Positions 19,901 through 29,500 of a stretch of DNA of 31,403 nucleotides are shown piece after piece (position 1 is the stretch's first letter; each line of letters opens with the position of its first letter). Below the pieces are notes generated by a model. That model ran no database searches and was not told where the DNA came from. It saw nothing but the letters and a program-made list of their open reading frames with translations. Position numbers and translations under genes: made by a program. Location of the stretch: NCBI GenBank assembly GCA_000310025.1, contig FN649742.1, positions 1,654,939-1,686,341 of the forward strand, read 5' to 3'. This DNA is from Ectocarpus siliculosus (Eukaryota > Sar > Phaeophyceae > Ectocarpales > Ectocarpaceae).

Positions 19901-21524
19901 TTGTACCTAAGCTAGAGTATGCAGGAGAGGTATGGGAAGGTAACGAAAAGGCCGTCAAGCAGCTGGAAACGGTGCAGATGGCAGCGGCCAAGAAAATATT
20001 AGGATGTTCAAGTACAACGAGCAACACTGTATTGAGAGCAGAATTGGGAATGTACTCTCTTAAAACAAAGAGAGACATGCAGAAGTTGAATTGGCAGTAC
20101 AAGGTAAGTAGAATGTCGGACGATAGACTACCAGCCATGGTTGACAACGCAGCTTGGGGAAAAGCGACTCCAGGAAAGAAGGGAATCAGATGGGACAAGG
20201 TGGTAGAGAAGGTTTGGAAGGAGATAGGAGACGAGGAGGAGACGTTGGACACGGAAGGGTTCGGGGGGTTCAAGACGAAAGTCAAGGAGATGCTAGAGAG
20301 TAGGGAGGAGGCAACCCATCGGAAGAAGGTACGAAGCGAAGACCACTTGGAGATATACGGGAAGTTGAAAGAAGGGATAGGGATGAAGACGTACTTGGAC
20401 GGCCCCATGGACTATGCGAAAAAGCTGAAATTGCAATTTCGAGTAGGCGATCTGGACTTGCCAGAACGGAGGAAGAGGTATACCAGCCGTAGGAGAGAGG
20501 AAGAGGAGGATAGACACACATGTCCATGTGGCAAATCGGAGGAGAGTAGACCCCACATAGTTGGGGAGTGTGAGTTGTACAAGAAGGAAAGAGAGGATCT
20601 CGAGGAGGAAATGAGACAGAGAGGGTGTGACATGGACAAGTTTGGTAAATTAGACAACAGCGAAAAAACGATCGCGATAATTGGGGATAGATGGTGGGCA
20701 CAAGAGGCCCTAGAGGACGGGGATAAGATGTGCAAGAAATTTTTATGGAGTTTGTGGCAGAAACGTAAAGAGCTCCCAAATGTTGGTGGTGTCTCTAGTA
20801 GGTGTAGGAACGGTGCTCCGTCTCGAAAGGGACGCGTGGTCAATGGTCAAATGACTACGGCAAGCAACAAATGAGTACGCCCCCCCCCCCTCACTACCTC
20901 TGTTGCTGTGGAAACTAAAGGTGGTGGAGGAATTCCAGCAGAAGGGAATCGTCCCCCGCGTTGACGGCAACCAAGACATCGAGTCTGTGTTCCGCGACGT
21001 CCTTCTCGGGCTAAAATCGGTGCACGAGAAGGAGGTGTTAGACGCGAACCGCTTGGCTGTGGAGGCCGTCTGCACAGGGGACTGGGCGGCGTACGCGCAG
21101 GTGGGTGGCGTGCGCTTGCGGTAGTTGTGTACAATGTAGGTCCCCTTCACCCACGATTGCAGCATTGCACTAGTGCTGCTACTCCTGCGACTCCTCGGCT
21201 CTAATTCCTGAATCCCTGCTCCCGCGTCCATGTTCTCCTCTCGTGAAGCTGTGCGCGCCGGGTATGACCGAAGTGCTAGGGGGGGGACTGGCGGCCGTAT
21301 CCCCGGACGAAAGCGCCTCCGCCTCCGCCTCCGCGTCGCCGGCGGCGATTTCGAGGCCACAAGTGCGCATGCTCAAGGGTGGGGCGGCGGCCGTTGTCTC
21401 GTGCGAGCGGCCGCGGGGGCCGGGCCTGACGGGCGGCGACAGCGGCACTGCGGTCCGTGAGACGAGGGTGTGGGAGATGCTGGACGGCCGATGGAAGTGC
21501 GTCCAGTGTCACACCTCGCTCTGA
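16902..21524 (+). CDS. UMP-CMP kinase-type NMP kinase with C-terminal CaMKII-association-like domain
   Basis: Transfers phosphate from ATP to UMP/CMP (family knowledge). Exons: 16902-16912, 17182-17763, 18448-18655, 19114-19290, 20921-21100 and 21249-21524; all phases join to 477 residues. Visible marks: P-loop [10 protein letters not shown] (about 180-189), [11 protein letters not shown], the NMP-binding [11 protein letters not shown] motif created exactly at a splice junction, and the short [14 protein letters not shown] (about 299-309), which favours UMP-CMP kinase over long-LID adenylate kinase. From about 359 the protein continues into a domain ending [18 protein letters not shown], as in CaMKII association/SnoaL-like folds. 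The first about 170 residues are Ala/Thr/Gly-rich and targeting-like. Intron 2 holds the long gap before the P-loop exon is completed, intron 3 has a GC donor, and intron 4 carries a LINE. Confidence is high for the kinase and moderate for the first exon. Confidence 0.88.
17182..17763 (+). CDS. Kinase exon 2: N-terminal extension and P-loop
   Basis: Encodes an extension of roughly 170 residues, then [24 protein letters not shown]. The extension contains [10 protein letters not shown], then a hydrophobic run [14 protein letters not shown] ending in an A-V-A step, and then [10 protein letters not shown]. An organellar or secretory leader is the natural reading; which organelle is unclear. Ends TAT-GG before a GTGAGG donor; the codon is completed by G at 18448. 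Confidence 0.85.
18656..19113 (+). other. GC-AG intron in the kinase gene
   Basis: The exon before ends AACATGGAG and the next base pair is GC (GAG|GCAAGC). The acceptor is TATCCAG|GGG at 19111-19113. Only this junction rebuilds the family motif N-M-E-G-W. No GT that keeps the motif exists nearby. GC donors are a known minor intron class and usually have an otherwise strong consensus, as here. Confidence 0.85.
19464..19482. repeat. Target-site duplication, left copy (C11-TCACTACC)
   Basis: The same 19 bases recur at 20880-20898, directly after the element's 3' end. The left run has one extra C. Confidence 0.88.
19483..20879 (+). mobile_element. 5'-truncated non-LTR (LINE) retrotransposon in the kinase intron
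   Basis: An open frame through this element encodes the end of a reverse transcriptase: FADD catalytic motif at 19540-19551, then Y-L-G-V-E-I (19742-19770 area), a thumb-like helical region, and a C-terminal CPCG...H...C zinc-knuckle near 20520-20572. The frame stops at 20872-20874, only a few bases before the 3' end, so the 3' UTR is almost nil. The element starts just upstream of RT motif C, the usual 5' truncation of target-primed reverse transcription. It is flanked by a 19-bp duplication, C11 plus TCACTACC (19464-19482 and 20880-20898). It lies in sense orientation within the intron 19291-20920. The frame is uninterrupted, suggesting a recent insertion. Confidence 0.9.
20880..20898. repeat. 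Target-site duplication, right copy (C11-TCACTACC)
   Basis: Exact partner of 19464-19482. The host intron resumes after it (TCTGTTGCTG...) and reaches the acceptor of the next kinase exon at 20919-20920. Confidence 0.88.
20921..21524 (+). CDS. Kinase exons 5-6: kinase end and CaMKII-association-like domain
   Basis: Exon 20921-21100 ([16 protein letters not shown]...) completes the kinase fold, then begins [18 protein letters not shown] and [10 protein letters not shown]. Exon 21249-21524 continues [13 protein letters not shown], an Ser/Ala linker, [17 protein letters not shown] and [21 protein letters not shown]-stop. The G-D-W...Y...L-C-x-P-x-x-T and E-T-R-V-W...D-G-x-W-x-x-V-x-x-H patterns are those of the CaMKII association domain (NTF2 fold), which oligomerises CaMKII. 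The family segment around F-H-x-F-Y-F is missing or replaced by the Ser/Ala linker. Confidence 0.75.
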
Positions 21525-22513
21525 TTGGGCGGGGGGAGGGGGAAGTCGTCACGCCGCCCGAGGGGTGACGATGTCCGAGTACTGGGAACGGTTCCTGGGA
21601 ATGGTTCGTGTTTTCGTGAGGGTTCTGGGAGGGAAACTTTGTTTTTTCTCTCTGCGCGGGACGAATCGCATAGAGCGACGCGGCGTTTTAGAGATTTACA
21701 TATGTCATAGAGCTGAATATTTTCTGCCGCGAGATCGAATTTCTCGCCATCTCTTTTTGAAGCTTGCCACCCAAAGAGCGTTCGTTTCCAAGACGTGATT
21801 TTACGGCACTGAGTTCGTCTCGTGTGGCATAGTCCGCGATGGCGATTTCCGTGTAAATTGGTTGCACCGGGGCGGGGGGAGGGGAGGCAACAGCGTATCG
21901 CCCTGTCCTTACACGCCATGAGCTGGGGCCATGTGAATGGGCACAGACTGTGGCCGGCCGTGAAACTCGCGAGCTGAATTTTAATTTTTCGACCTTCGAA
22001 GTTGACGAAGGGCCCACGTGGAGGGGGTAAGAGTATGAGATAGAAATACATAGAAGACGTCGGAGTGCACGTGCTGGGGTGAAATTGTCCATTCGACTGA
22101 ACCACAGCAGTAGGTAGTGTGTGAGCGAACTTAAGAAAGTCCGCTGGCGTCCCTAACACCAACATTCATGCCTCGGAACATACCACGCGTTGGAAATTTG
22201 CGCCCGTTCTTGCGCAATCGTGAGTTTGGTTGGGTGGCAGCCTGGGCTCTCGTCGTTTCCAAAAGCGACGGTTGCGAAAAACATCTTGGGTCTTTTCCTT
22301 TGACCCAGGGTTACGACTCTCCGCCGGATTGACACGCGCGCCATAGGGTACGCCAGAAGGAGTAGTCCCCCAGCTCGAACTGGTTTCTCTTTTATTCGCA
22401 CTCTCCTCTTCCCCCTCCCCCCCCCACTCCTATTCCAAATCTGCGCACACGCGGAAGACAACCAACCAGCTGCTCAGTTCAACGAGTTCGGCGCACCAAA
22501 ACCGGTCACATCA
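21525..22513. other. Convergent intergenic region between kinase and NTAN1
   Basis: Holds the 3' ends of both genes. Near 21690-21860 on the minus strand two overlapping frames read like eroded coding sequence with a charged helix (YATRDELSAVKSRLG...). Nothing was recognised otherwise. Long 3' untranslated regions would fill most of the gap. Confidence 0.5.
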
Positions 22514-25500
22514 TCAGGACGTTGGCGCTAGGCGGGGGAAAACAAGGGGCCTTCCCCCTCCGGCTCCGAAAACGTTTTCGCACCACGATTGCCCGTCTGC
22601 CCCCGACTGAGCCAACATGTAGGAAAACTGAGCGCGGACGTCTGCGACGAATCTCTCGTCCTCGGCCTCTGGAGAGGTCGAAGTCTGAGCCAATAGTTCT
22701 CGGTCCGGTAGGACGAGCATTCGTACCAGCCAGCGGGGGTCCACGAAGACGGGGAATGGGGAAACAACGACGCTATCCAATCGGGGTTGGTAGATCTTGC
22801 GCGGACAAACAGCGCGAGAGGGGAGGGGAGGGGGGGGGGCCGGGGGGGGGGCATGCAGAGGCAGGGGGTATGTTATGCGCCAGGTTGGAAAGGAAGAACA
22901 CGAGGGGTGCGACAATAACGTTGTTTCGGTGAGACGGTCATTGTAAAGAGGCATCGGACACCAGTCTGGTCTACGTCGCCTCGCGCGTGAGTCCCCTCTG
23001 CCTCCCAATTCTTTTTTGCGCAAGGGAACGATACTAAATGCAGTGCCGAACAGGAAAAGAGGCCAATACTACATATCTGGTTGGAAAAAAACGTGCATTG
23101 CAACGCACTCACCTCTGTCAAAGCCTTCTCTCTGGAACCGGAGAAAACCCTCGAGCTGCGCACCCCCCACCCGGGCCCTCTGCCCTCGCCCTCGAAACGT
23201 ACCGGATACGCCTGCCCGGTCCGCAGGTCTATCGCTAGGCCTGTTTGTCTCGGCAGCCACCCGTCGTCGCGATGACGAGTGTCGTTATCCTTCGCTGAGC
23301 CCGTGTCCGTCGGCACCGGATGGTTTCGTCTCGCCTGTGGATCGCGGACACAGCCCACGTCAGCACGCGCGCTCCCAGCACCCTCGCTGACCACGTCTCT
23401 GCCCTGCATCCCACCGTCGAAGGTGACGCCACCGTTTTTTCTTCCAGCAGCGCTCGGGGCCCAGCCGCCGCCCACGGAAGGCGGCTGTGCAGCCGGAGTC
23501 TGGCTGACCGGCACGCTGTCTCCGGTCCGGGCAGCGGCGGAAGCGGCGGGCCGCATGGAGTTGAGGCGGGACATGCAGGCCAGCACGACGCGGAAAGCTC
23601 GCGGGGACTCGTGGAGAACGCACAAGAGGGCGTTCGACAGCGCCTCCGAACACGTTTTGCCGACGTAGCCCCCGACCACGTAAAGATCAAGGGGTTCCTC
23701 TGCTGTGCGGGGTAGCGAAGCAACATTGGGGAGGGGGGGGGGGTGACAGATTGATGGCCAAGGTCGGGGAGGAGCTTTTCGCTGGCCGAGTAACCGAGCA
23801 AGGCGTGAGGCAGATGTTGGTGGTGGTTGGGGCGTGGGTTAGGGTATCGGGTTTGCTTGATGTTCACCGCAAGCAGTGTTGGGAAAAGCAGTGTCGAACT
23901 TGATCGACACGCAGAGTGAGGGTTGGGGGAGCAGCCGCTTCCTGACCGCAGCCAGCCATATTCCGATTCTCTTTAGCTAAGTGCTGCTGATTTGAGTATC
24001 GTCGGTGCACCAAAGTACAGTACGTGCAAAAGGGTCAAACCACTATCTATTGCCATGGTGGGTTTGTTGATCCCAAGAAGAACACCCTCCTCGTTGCTGA
24101 GCTATTCGCGAAACGGTGCCCACCGGGACGACCAACAACCGATAGTACATAACCCATGGTTCGAACCAACACCATCACACCTCCATCGCCCCCGGCAGAC
24201 ATCAAACGGAGCATGCACGCTACCGCTTCCTCGACTTTGCGGGCATCATCGAGGTGCGCCAGGCACGTCCGCCCGCTGGCGGGATTCCGAAAGGCCACGA
24301 TGTGGCAAGTGGTGGCGCTGTCTGAGCCCAGCCCCGCGGGACCCTCTCCGCAGCTGGCAGCGGCTACCTCGCCCTGGAGGACGCAAAGGACCTATCGCGG
24401 GGCCGCAAAAGCAGTGTGCGTTTAGAGGAGAAGTCAGAAATCCTCACAGCGAAATCCTCACAGCGATCGATAGAGGTAACAACAGTACTGTAGAAGGTCC
24501 GCTCGATCACTACCTGTACGTACTATATACACTTGAGCAGAGTAGGCGCAACAAACTCAGGCCCACAGCTTCCGGATGTCCGTCGTGGGGAAGACGATCG
24601 TGCTCCGTTACGTGCCCAATCAGCGCTCACGCTCCATTTTCGCGGTCAAGGGTGCTAAGCTATATGCCGGCAAGAGTGCAGGCTACAATATCGACGGCCG
24701 GCACGGCCGTAGCTTTGAACAAGCAGTCAATTTATATAGTCTACTTGTCGCCCAACACCGTCTTGTGTTCATGATGCCGAAGGAAGGACCGTCGAACTGC
24801 GGCGATATCGATGAAGTCCTGAAAGAAAACAACCGTCACCGAACGCGGTAAAACCCAAGCGGTACGAATATGCATCACCCAGCAGAGAGGCCGGGCTCAA
24901 ACCACGGGGACAGACTTGTAGCTTTCATTTTGTGAGAGGAAGACTGAGTGCATGGAGTAACATCGGCCGAGATATGCATATGTATTCTTGAATGCTCTCT
25001 TCCGCCGGCGCCCATCATTTAACGTTGCAGTTCGATTGTCGCTGCCACGGGGCGTTGGCAACGAACGAACCAAGAGATTCGAAGGGAATCAAAGCGATCA
25101 ATACACAGCTTCGCGCTCATATGTACAATGAGTCAAACAGACAGCCAGATAGCCCACACCAAATAAACAGGGCAGCAGTAGACTCGCCTCGTTAGATTTC
25201 TCGATGCCTTGCACACAGCGACACGCATATACCTCGGCAACGCTCTGCACGTGCGGCGAGCCGAGAATATCCTCTCTGCACTGCGAATAAGAGGACCGCC
25301 CGTCCGATTCGAGGAGCATCTCGTACCTCGTGACGGCTTCACGAGGAGAAGCAGCCGGCTGCGTGTGCTGTGTGTGCTGTGTGAATGTGATGAGGAAGTG
25401 CGGAGTGCGTAGACAGCAGCCGACAGACGGGCAAATGATCAGTTGCGCCGCATCGACTGGCTCCTTGGAGAAAAAGCGTAGATCATCGTGCGTCTGGCCC

Positions 25501-26910
25501 GTACACCCTACACCCCATCCCCACACCCCCACACAGCTGCTCCGCAAGGAGCAGGCTCTTGTTTCGAACACCTTGCACGACTCAGGGCTCGCGAAACAGA
25601 GAGAGGGAGAGGTGAGCTGCGTGCATAAGAGGCTGTCGGTGGGGCCGTCGAAGGCTAAGCATTAGCAGCACGTGAGCGAGGGAGCAAGCAAGAAGCTTGG
25701 GGCGGGTAAGAGCAAAAAAAGTTCAGTGTGCCCGTGTGCCTCTGTGCTGTCACCTCTCTATTTTGGCCATACATGTATGCATGTGATACGCCGCCCACTC
25801 TGTAGTAGCTTTAGTCTATGTAACAGAGACCATCATACGATGTCCCTGCATTCTTTCTGTTCGTTCTTGCACACCGCAATGGCAACGTGCCAGCGATCGG
25901 TGTCCTATCTGCGGAGAGTCTACTACTGCTGTGGCTATTCGCGTGCCTGTCTAGAGCTGATGTGCGGCATGCAAAACCGTGCACGCACGAGTACGTGCTG
26001 TTGAGATGCAACCATATCATTTTTTTGAGGGGGTGTGGTTTGCTGGTGTGCGGATGTTTTGTTTTTTGTTCATCGTTTTCAGCGCTGACACACTCACAGC
26101 AGCATTTCTTGCCATGCAGGAGCTCGGATCCTTGGTCACACAGAAGGGATCCTGCCCCTGAGCCCCCCTACCCAATTCTCCTGCGGTGCTTGCGTTTGTT
26201 TTTTTCACACGCGAGGGAAGAGTATGCAGGAATATCTTCCCTCGAATACGCTGCTGTTGCAGTTTCAAATAGTGGCGTCTTTGCATCTAAATAGTAAACG
26301 TTTGAATATTCGGAAGGAAAACCAAACAAGATGAATGTTTGTTTCGCGCGGTTGTTTTGTTTGGTGGTTGTCACTAGTCACTGCTAATAATCACCCAATC
26401 ATGATTGTTTGAGTGCTTCCTGTTGCTGTCAGCAGTCAGCAGTCAGAACAGTTGAAGTTGTGGGGGTCGTTTTTGTTCTGGTTGCTGTCACGTCAACGAC
26501 CTCTTTGCGGGCCAGCGGGGACAGGGGGATTCGACACTTCTTCGGAGCTCACCTTTGTTGTTGAAATAATGAAATAATGAAACAATTCATTAATTCCAAA
26601 GCTTTCTTCCCCACCTCGACGCCAAAGGAGTGCGAGCAACAGCAGCAAGCAGGGCTGCGCCGTGTACCAGGTATGATGCGTCTGGGACGAGACACACACG
26701 AGTCTGGGTGGTGGATCCGTGCCCCTCCAGCACCAGCAGTCTGGGAACTATAATAGGACTATTTTTATACAATTAGGTCCATGCACAACAGCAGTCGTCC
26801 AGTATTTCCCTAACACTAAGGTGCACCGATCTCGAAGGTGCGTGTAGGTATGGTTGTTCCGAAATCCGAAAGACGGGTTTTCTTACCTTCTTGTCAAGGC
26901 TTGAAAACAT
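22514..26910 (-). CDS. NTAN1: Protein N-terminal asparagine amidohydrolase (NTAN1 family)
   Basis: Deamidates N-terminal Asn to Asp, feeding substrates to the Arg/N-degron pathway (family knowledge). Firm exons: 24181-24373, 23113-23699 and 22514-22795, in phase. Diagnostic segments in order: GSDSATTCHIVAFRNPASG (family G-S-D-x-A-T-T-C-H-I-V, the Cys being the nucleophile), CLAHLDD, LDLYVVGGYVG, GLAIDLRTGQAYPVRFE, IYQPRLDSVVVSPFPVFVDP, and the C-terminal STSPEAEDERFVADVRAQF (family S-T-S-P-x-A-E...F-V...I-R). Two candidate 5' exons, 25233-25358 and 26887-26910, join in phase 0, giving 403 residues with the Cys at 73. A low-complexity insert of about 100 residues (about 164-264) lies between core segments. 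The gene ends tail to tail with the kinase. Confidence 0.85.
24181..24373 (-). CDS. NTAN1: NTAN1 exon with the catalytic TTC motif
   Basis: Acceptor CCTCCAG|GGC, donor GGAG|GTGTGA; 64 codons plus one base. It contains A-T-T-C-H-I-V and a second conserved Cys-x-x-H (CLAHLDD). An in-frame TAG lies shortly upstream, so the acceptor must be about here. Confidence 0.88.
24576..24851 (+). CDS. Hypothetical 91-residue ORF, function unknown
   Basis: Intact frame MSVVGKTIVLRYVP...ENNRHRTR-stop with fairly host-like codon use in its first half. It lies antisense in the proposed NTAN1 intron. No domain was recognised and no splice partners were seen. It may be chance or a repeat relic. Confidence 0.2.
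   Translation: MSVVGKTIVLRYVPNQRSRSIFAVKGAKLYAGKSAGYNIDGRHGRSFEQAVNLYSLLVAQHRLVFMMPKEGPSNCGDIDEVLKENNRHRTR
25233..25358 (-). CDS. Candidate NTAN1 exon 2
   Basis: Forty-two codons (PAASPREAVTRYEMLLES to SPHVQSVAE) between an ACGCAG acceptor and a GAG|GTATAT donor, phase 0 at both ends, with a GC-biased third position. Length and position suit the variable N-terminal part of NTAN1, but the family is too divergent there for recognition. Inferred. Confidence 0.4.
26887..26910 (-). CDS. Candidate first coding exon of NTAN1 (MFSSLDKK)
   Basis: ATG then eight codons ending AAG before a strong GTAAGA donor, phase 0. It could also be an internal exon, since the frame stays open upstream to a TTTCACAGCAG acceptor at about 26932-26942. 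Its link to NTAN1 is positional only. Confidence 0.35.
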
Positions 26911-28009
26911 TCCCCCTCCGACGACTCCTGCTGTGAAAGGTATTTTCTCCAACGGGTAATCGCAGCCTATCCGTGATTGTATGTGTGCATATGTTCGGAC
27001 GGACACGTATGCATAGTATGCATATTATGCACGCAAACTTGCTTGTTACGTATGCTTCTTGAAGCTAAGCGGCAACATAAGTTTCGCCGACACCTGCAGA
27101 TGTAGACGATGCATGTAGCTTGCGATAACCTTCGCTGGGCGGGGCGGAGTGGCTCGGATACGCAAGCCTCGAGGCGGGAACATGTCTGCGTGTGTGATGT
27201 GATTACCGATAGTTTCGCGATCGGGCGCTACAACCGGGTCTGCATTTCGCAAGACTTGACGCCGCGGGAAGAACGCAAATATTCCGCGCGGGCATCTATT
27301 CGTAATTCCGTAGTTCCCAAGACGTTGCCGCTTATTCTTCTTCTGCTGCACAGCGGCCACGGTCTCATTGATCGGTGGGGTAACCCTGAGGTGCACATGG
27401 CACACGGGAATATGGGCTGCTGCCGCAGAAGTTTCGTATCGTGTGAACAGCGTACCAGATACTTGGGTGTAGTAGACGTGTCGTTGTTTGGGAGGCCACT
27501 TCGCAGATGGATGCTTGTTGCGGTGTCGTGTATGTTCTGTTATTTTTAGTCTACATACAGCGGTAACATCGTCTGCGCTAACCGGCTGACCAACATACAG
27601 ACGTTGGTCTCAGTGCCGCTGAAAACAGAAAGGCTATGATCTGGGGCCCCGTGAGGGGGCGTCAAGGGGGATGCTAGGCTACCCTCCGGATTGAAGGTGG
27701 AAATGGCGGTAGCAACAGGAGAGAACTGCACGTGTCTAGAACCCAAGGCTGCTTCTTTGCACCGCCGTGTCGATGAGCTAGTTCCATGCAGAAATGCATG
27801 GAGAGCCCCTTTTATTTGCGAAGCCCTCTGACGGCCGTAAGAACTAGACAGAGCCCATGGTGGATGGCCTTCTAGATCCCGAACCTCGCCGTACTCCTGT
27901 TGGAATCTCCGACACACAGCTTCAGCGGGTAGCGATGCGTTTGACGCAGCAGCAGCAGCAGCAGTCGTGCTCATCTCTCCCGCGAGAAATAGATGAACAA
28001 GCACTGCTG

Positions 28010-28140
28010 TAAACTGCGCATTGCACTCAAAAATAAGACAGGAAAACTTTTTCGGCTGCCTTCGTCCACCTGAGCGTGACAACAATCTTTCGACCACAAC
28101 GCCCCTGTGGCGAGCTCGAGACTCAAAAGGGCGAGCCGAG
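28010..28140 (+). repeat. Dispersed repeat, copy 1
   Basis: Shares ATTGCACT..., CGGCTG-C/T-CTTCG, ACCTGAGCGTG and GGCGAGCTCGAGAC with 29372-29500, in the same order and strand, at moderate divergence. No coding sense was seen. Confidence 0.6.
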
Positions 28141-28218
28141 TTACAACTTCGCCTAAGTCTACGTACGGCACTGCTGCCACGTCGACAAAAAAAAAAAACC
28201 CTCTTTGGAGAAGACTTT

Positions 28219-28411
28219 GTGGGAGAACGTCAAGTTGTCAACCATATTTTGTTTGTTGGAGAACGTCAACTTGTCGACCATTTTTTTTTTTATTATTTTC
28301 CTTAGTATGACACAACGAATCCATCTCTATCATAGAAAAGAGTCAGAGACAGATTAGCAATGAATTCATAGAGTCAGAAAAAGCTACCTTTTGTTTGTTG
28401 GAGAACGTCAA
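28219..28411 (+). repeat. Three copies of a GAGAACGTCAACTTGTC-type repeat
   Basis: GGAGAACGTCAA-[CG]-TTGTC-type units occur at about 28222, 28257 and 28399. The last two are preceded by TTTTGTTTGTT, and the second and third are separated by the repeat at 28290-28364, as if that element had inserted into a tandem array. Confidence 0.6.
28290..28364 (+). repeat. Solo end of the 14761-15213 family
   Basis: TATGACACAACGAATCCATC...AGAGTCAGAGACAGATTAGC, nearly identical to 14771-14826 and likewise preceded by a T-run. Confidence 0.75.
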
Positions 28412-28546
28412 CTGTTCACCGTGCACCCCTTTCACCGAGGGCAGATTGTTGTGGCAGATTATGCACACGACATGTTTGAAACTGCAAGACGCAACCATGG
28501 TCTCCCTGGAACATATGCGAAGTGCCTCTCATGTGATGACTATGTA

Positions 28547-28764
28547 CCGTATACGACCGAAGATAACACACCCACTGGACGAATTTTCAAAGCTCGATTT
28601 ATCAACAGCAGAAAGAGTCGCAGCTCCGAAAACGGCGGAGTTGCCGCCGTCTGGTCGAGAGCTCTCCGAAAACGTATCGTTTCGTTATGCATCCTCTTCA
28701 TCGTGGGAGTAATAGAGCTTGGAACGTCGGACCAAGGGGGGGTGTTATCTTGTGTCGTATATGG
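28547..28764 (-). mobile_element. MITE copy 2 (218 bp, inverted relative to copy 1)
   Basis: The reverse complement matches 1909-2125 throughout, including the centre (ATGCATAACGAAACGATACG against ATGCATAAACGAAACAATAC). TA flanks at 28545-28546 and 28765-28766. Same inverted ends. Confidence 0.8.
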
Positions 28765-29371
28765 TACTGCTGTACACCATTTTTGAAGACGTTCCAAAGC
28801 ACAGGATGCTCGAAGTTCCGTCATGTCTCAACCTTCGTCTGTCTGTACAGCAGTACTGCTGTCTGTCATTGATTCGCAGCTACATACCCCGTCACAATTC
28901 CCCCCCCACTTTTCCACCTTCCACACGCACACCATCTCAGACTGTGATGTAATATGTATGATCGCCCCCTCGAAAAAAAAACTCCAGCGAAACGCAAGCA
29001 GATCTACAGGGCTTGCCCCCACCCGCGCCCACCGGTGGGCGATCGGGCAGTTACCTTGCCGTAGCCCAGCAGAAATTAAGAAAGAGAGGAGAATTTTTCG
29101 CTTTAGCAACCACTCGGGAGACATGAGGGAGGGTGTGTGTGGATGGATCTTGGTTATATTTATTTTGCAACGGCTTAAGCCACGAGTCTTTTGAGTTTTG
29201 CCACGGTCAGGCGTGTCGGAGAGGGGAGGGATAGGAACCAATCTTAATTCTCGACCACCGTCACGCACGAAGGTGTGGGGGAGGGATAGATGCGGGTCTT
29301 CCGCTACCACCGGGGGGCACGAGGGAGGGCGAAGGGTTAAAGCGACAACAAACCGGCGTTGCATTCTGAAA

Positions 29372-29500
29372 CGCAACCACTATTGCACTCTTTAATCTGG
29401 ATAAAACAACTTTTACGGCTGTCTTCGCCGACCTGAGCGTGCCAATCTTCCGATACACAACGCCCTGTCGCGAGCTCGAGACAAAGCCGAAAGCACCGTG
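29372..29500 (+). repeat. Dispersed repeat, copy 2
   Basis: Partner of 28010-28140 with small gaps. Confidence 0.6.

Noticed and set aside
19420-20874. Treating the LINE frame as a host exon of the kinase
   Set aside because: The flanking kinase exons join in phase without it, and target duplications bracket it; its first roughly 20 codons are host intron read by chance.
24156-24168. GGTTCGAACC as a tRNA B box
   Set aside because: No T-stem pairing, acceptor stem or A box around it.
24509-24517. 9-nt micro-exon Tyr-Val-Gln before the NTAN1 catalytic exon
   Set aside because: Attractive because family members have Y-V-Q there, but splice signals are short and chance is likely; the 25233-25358 exon fits better.
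27109-27549. 146-codon plus-strand frame
   Set aside because: No domain, no coding bias and no splice partners.
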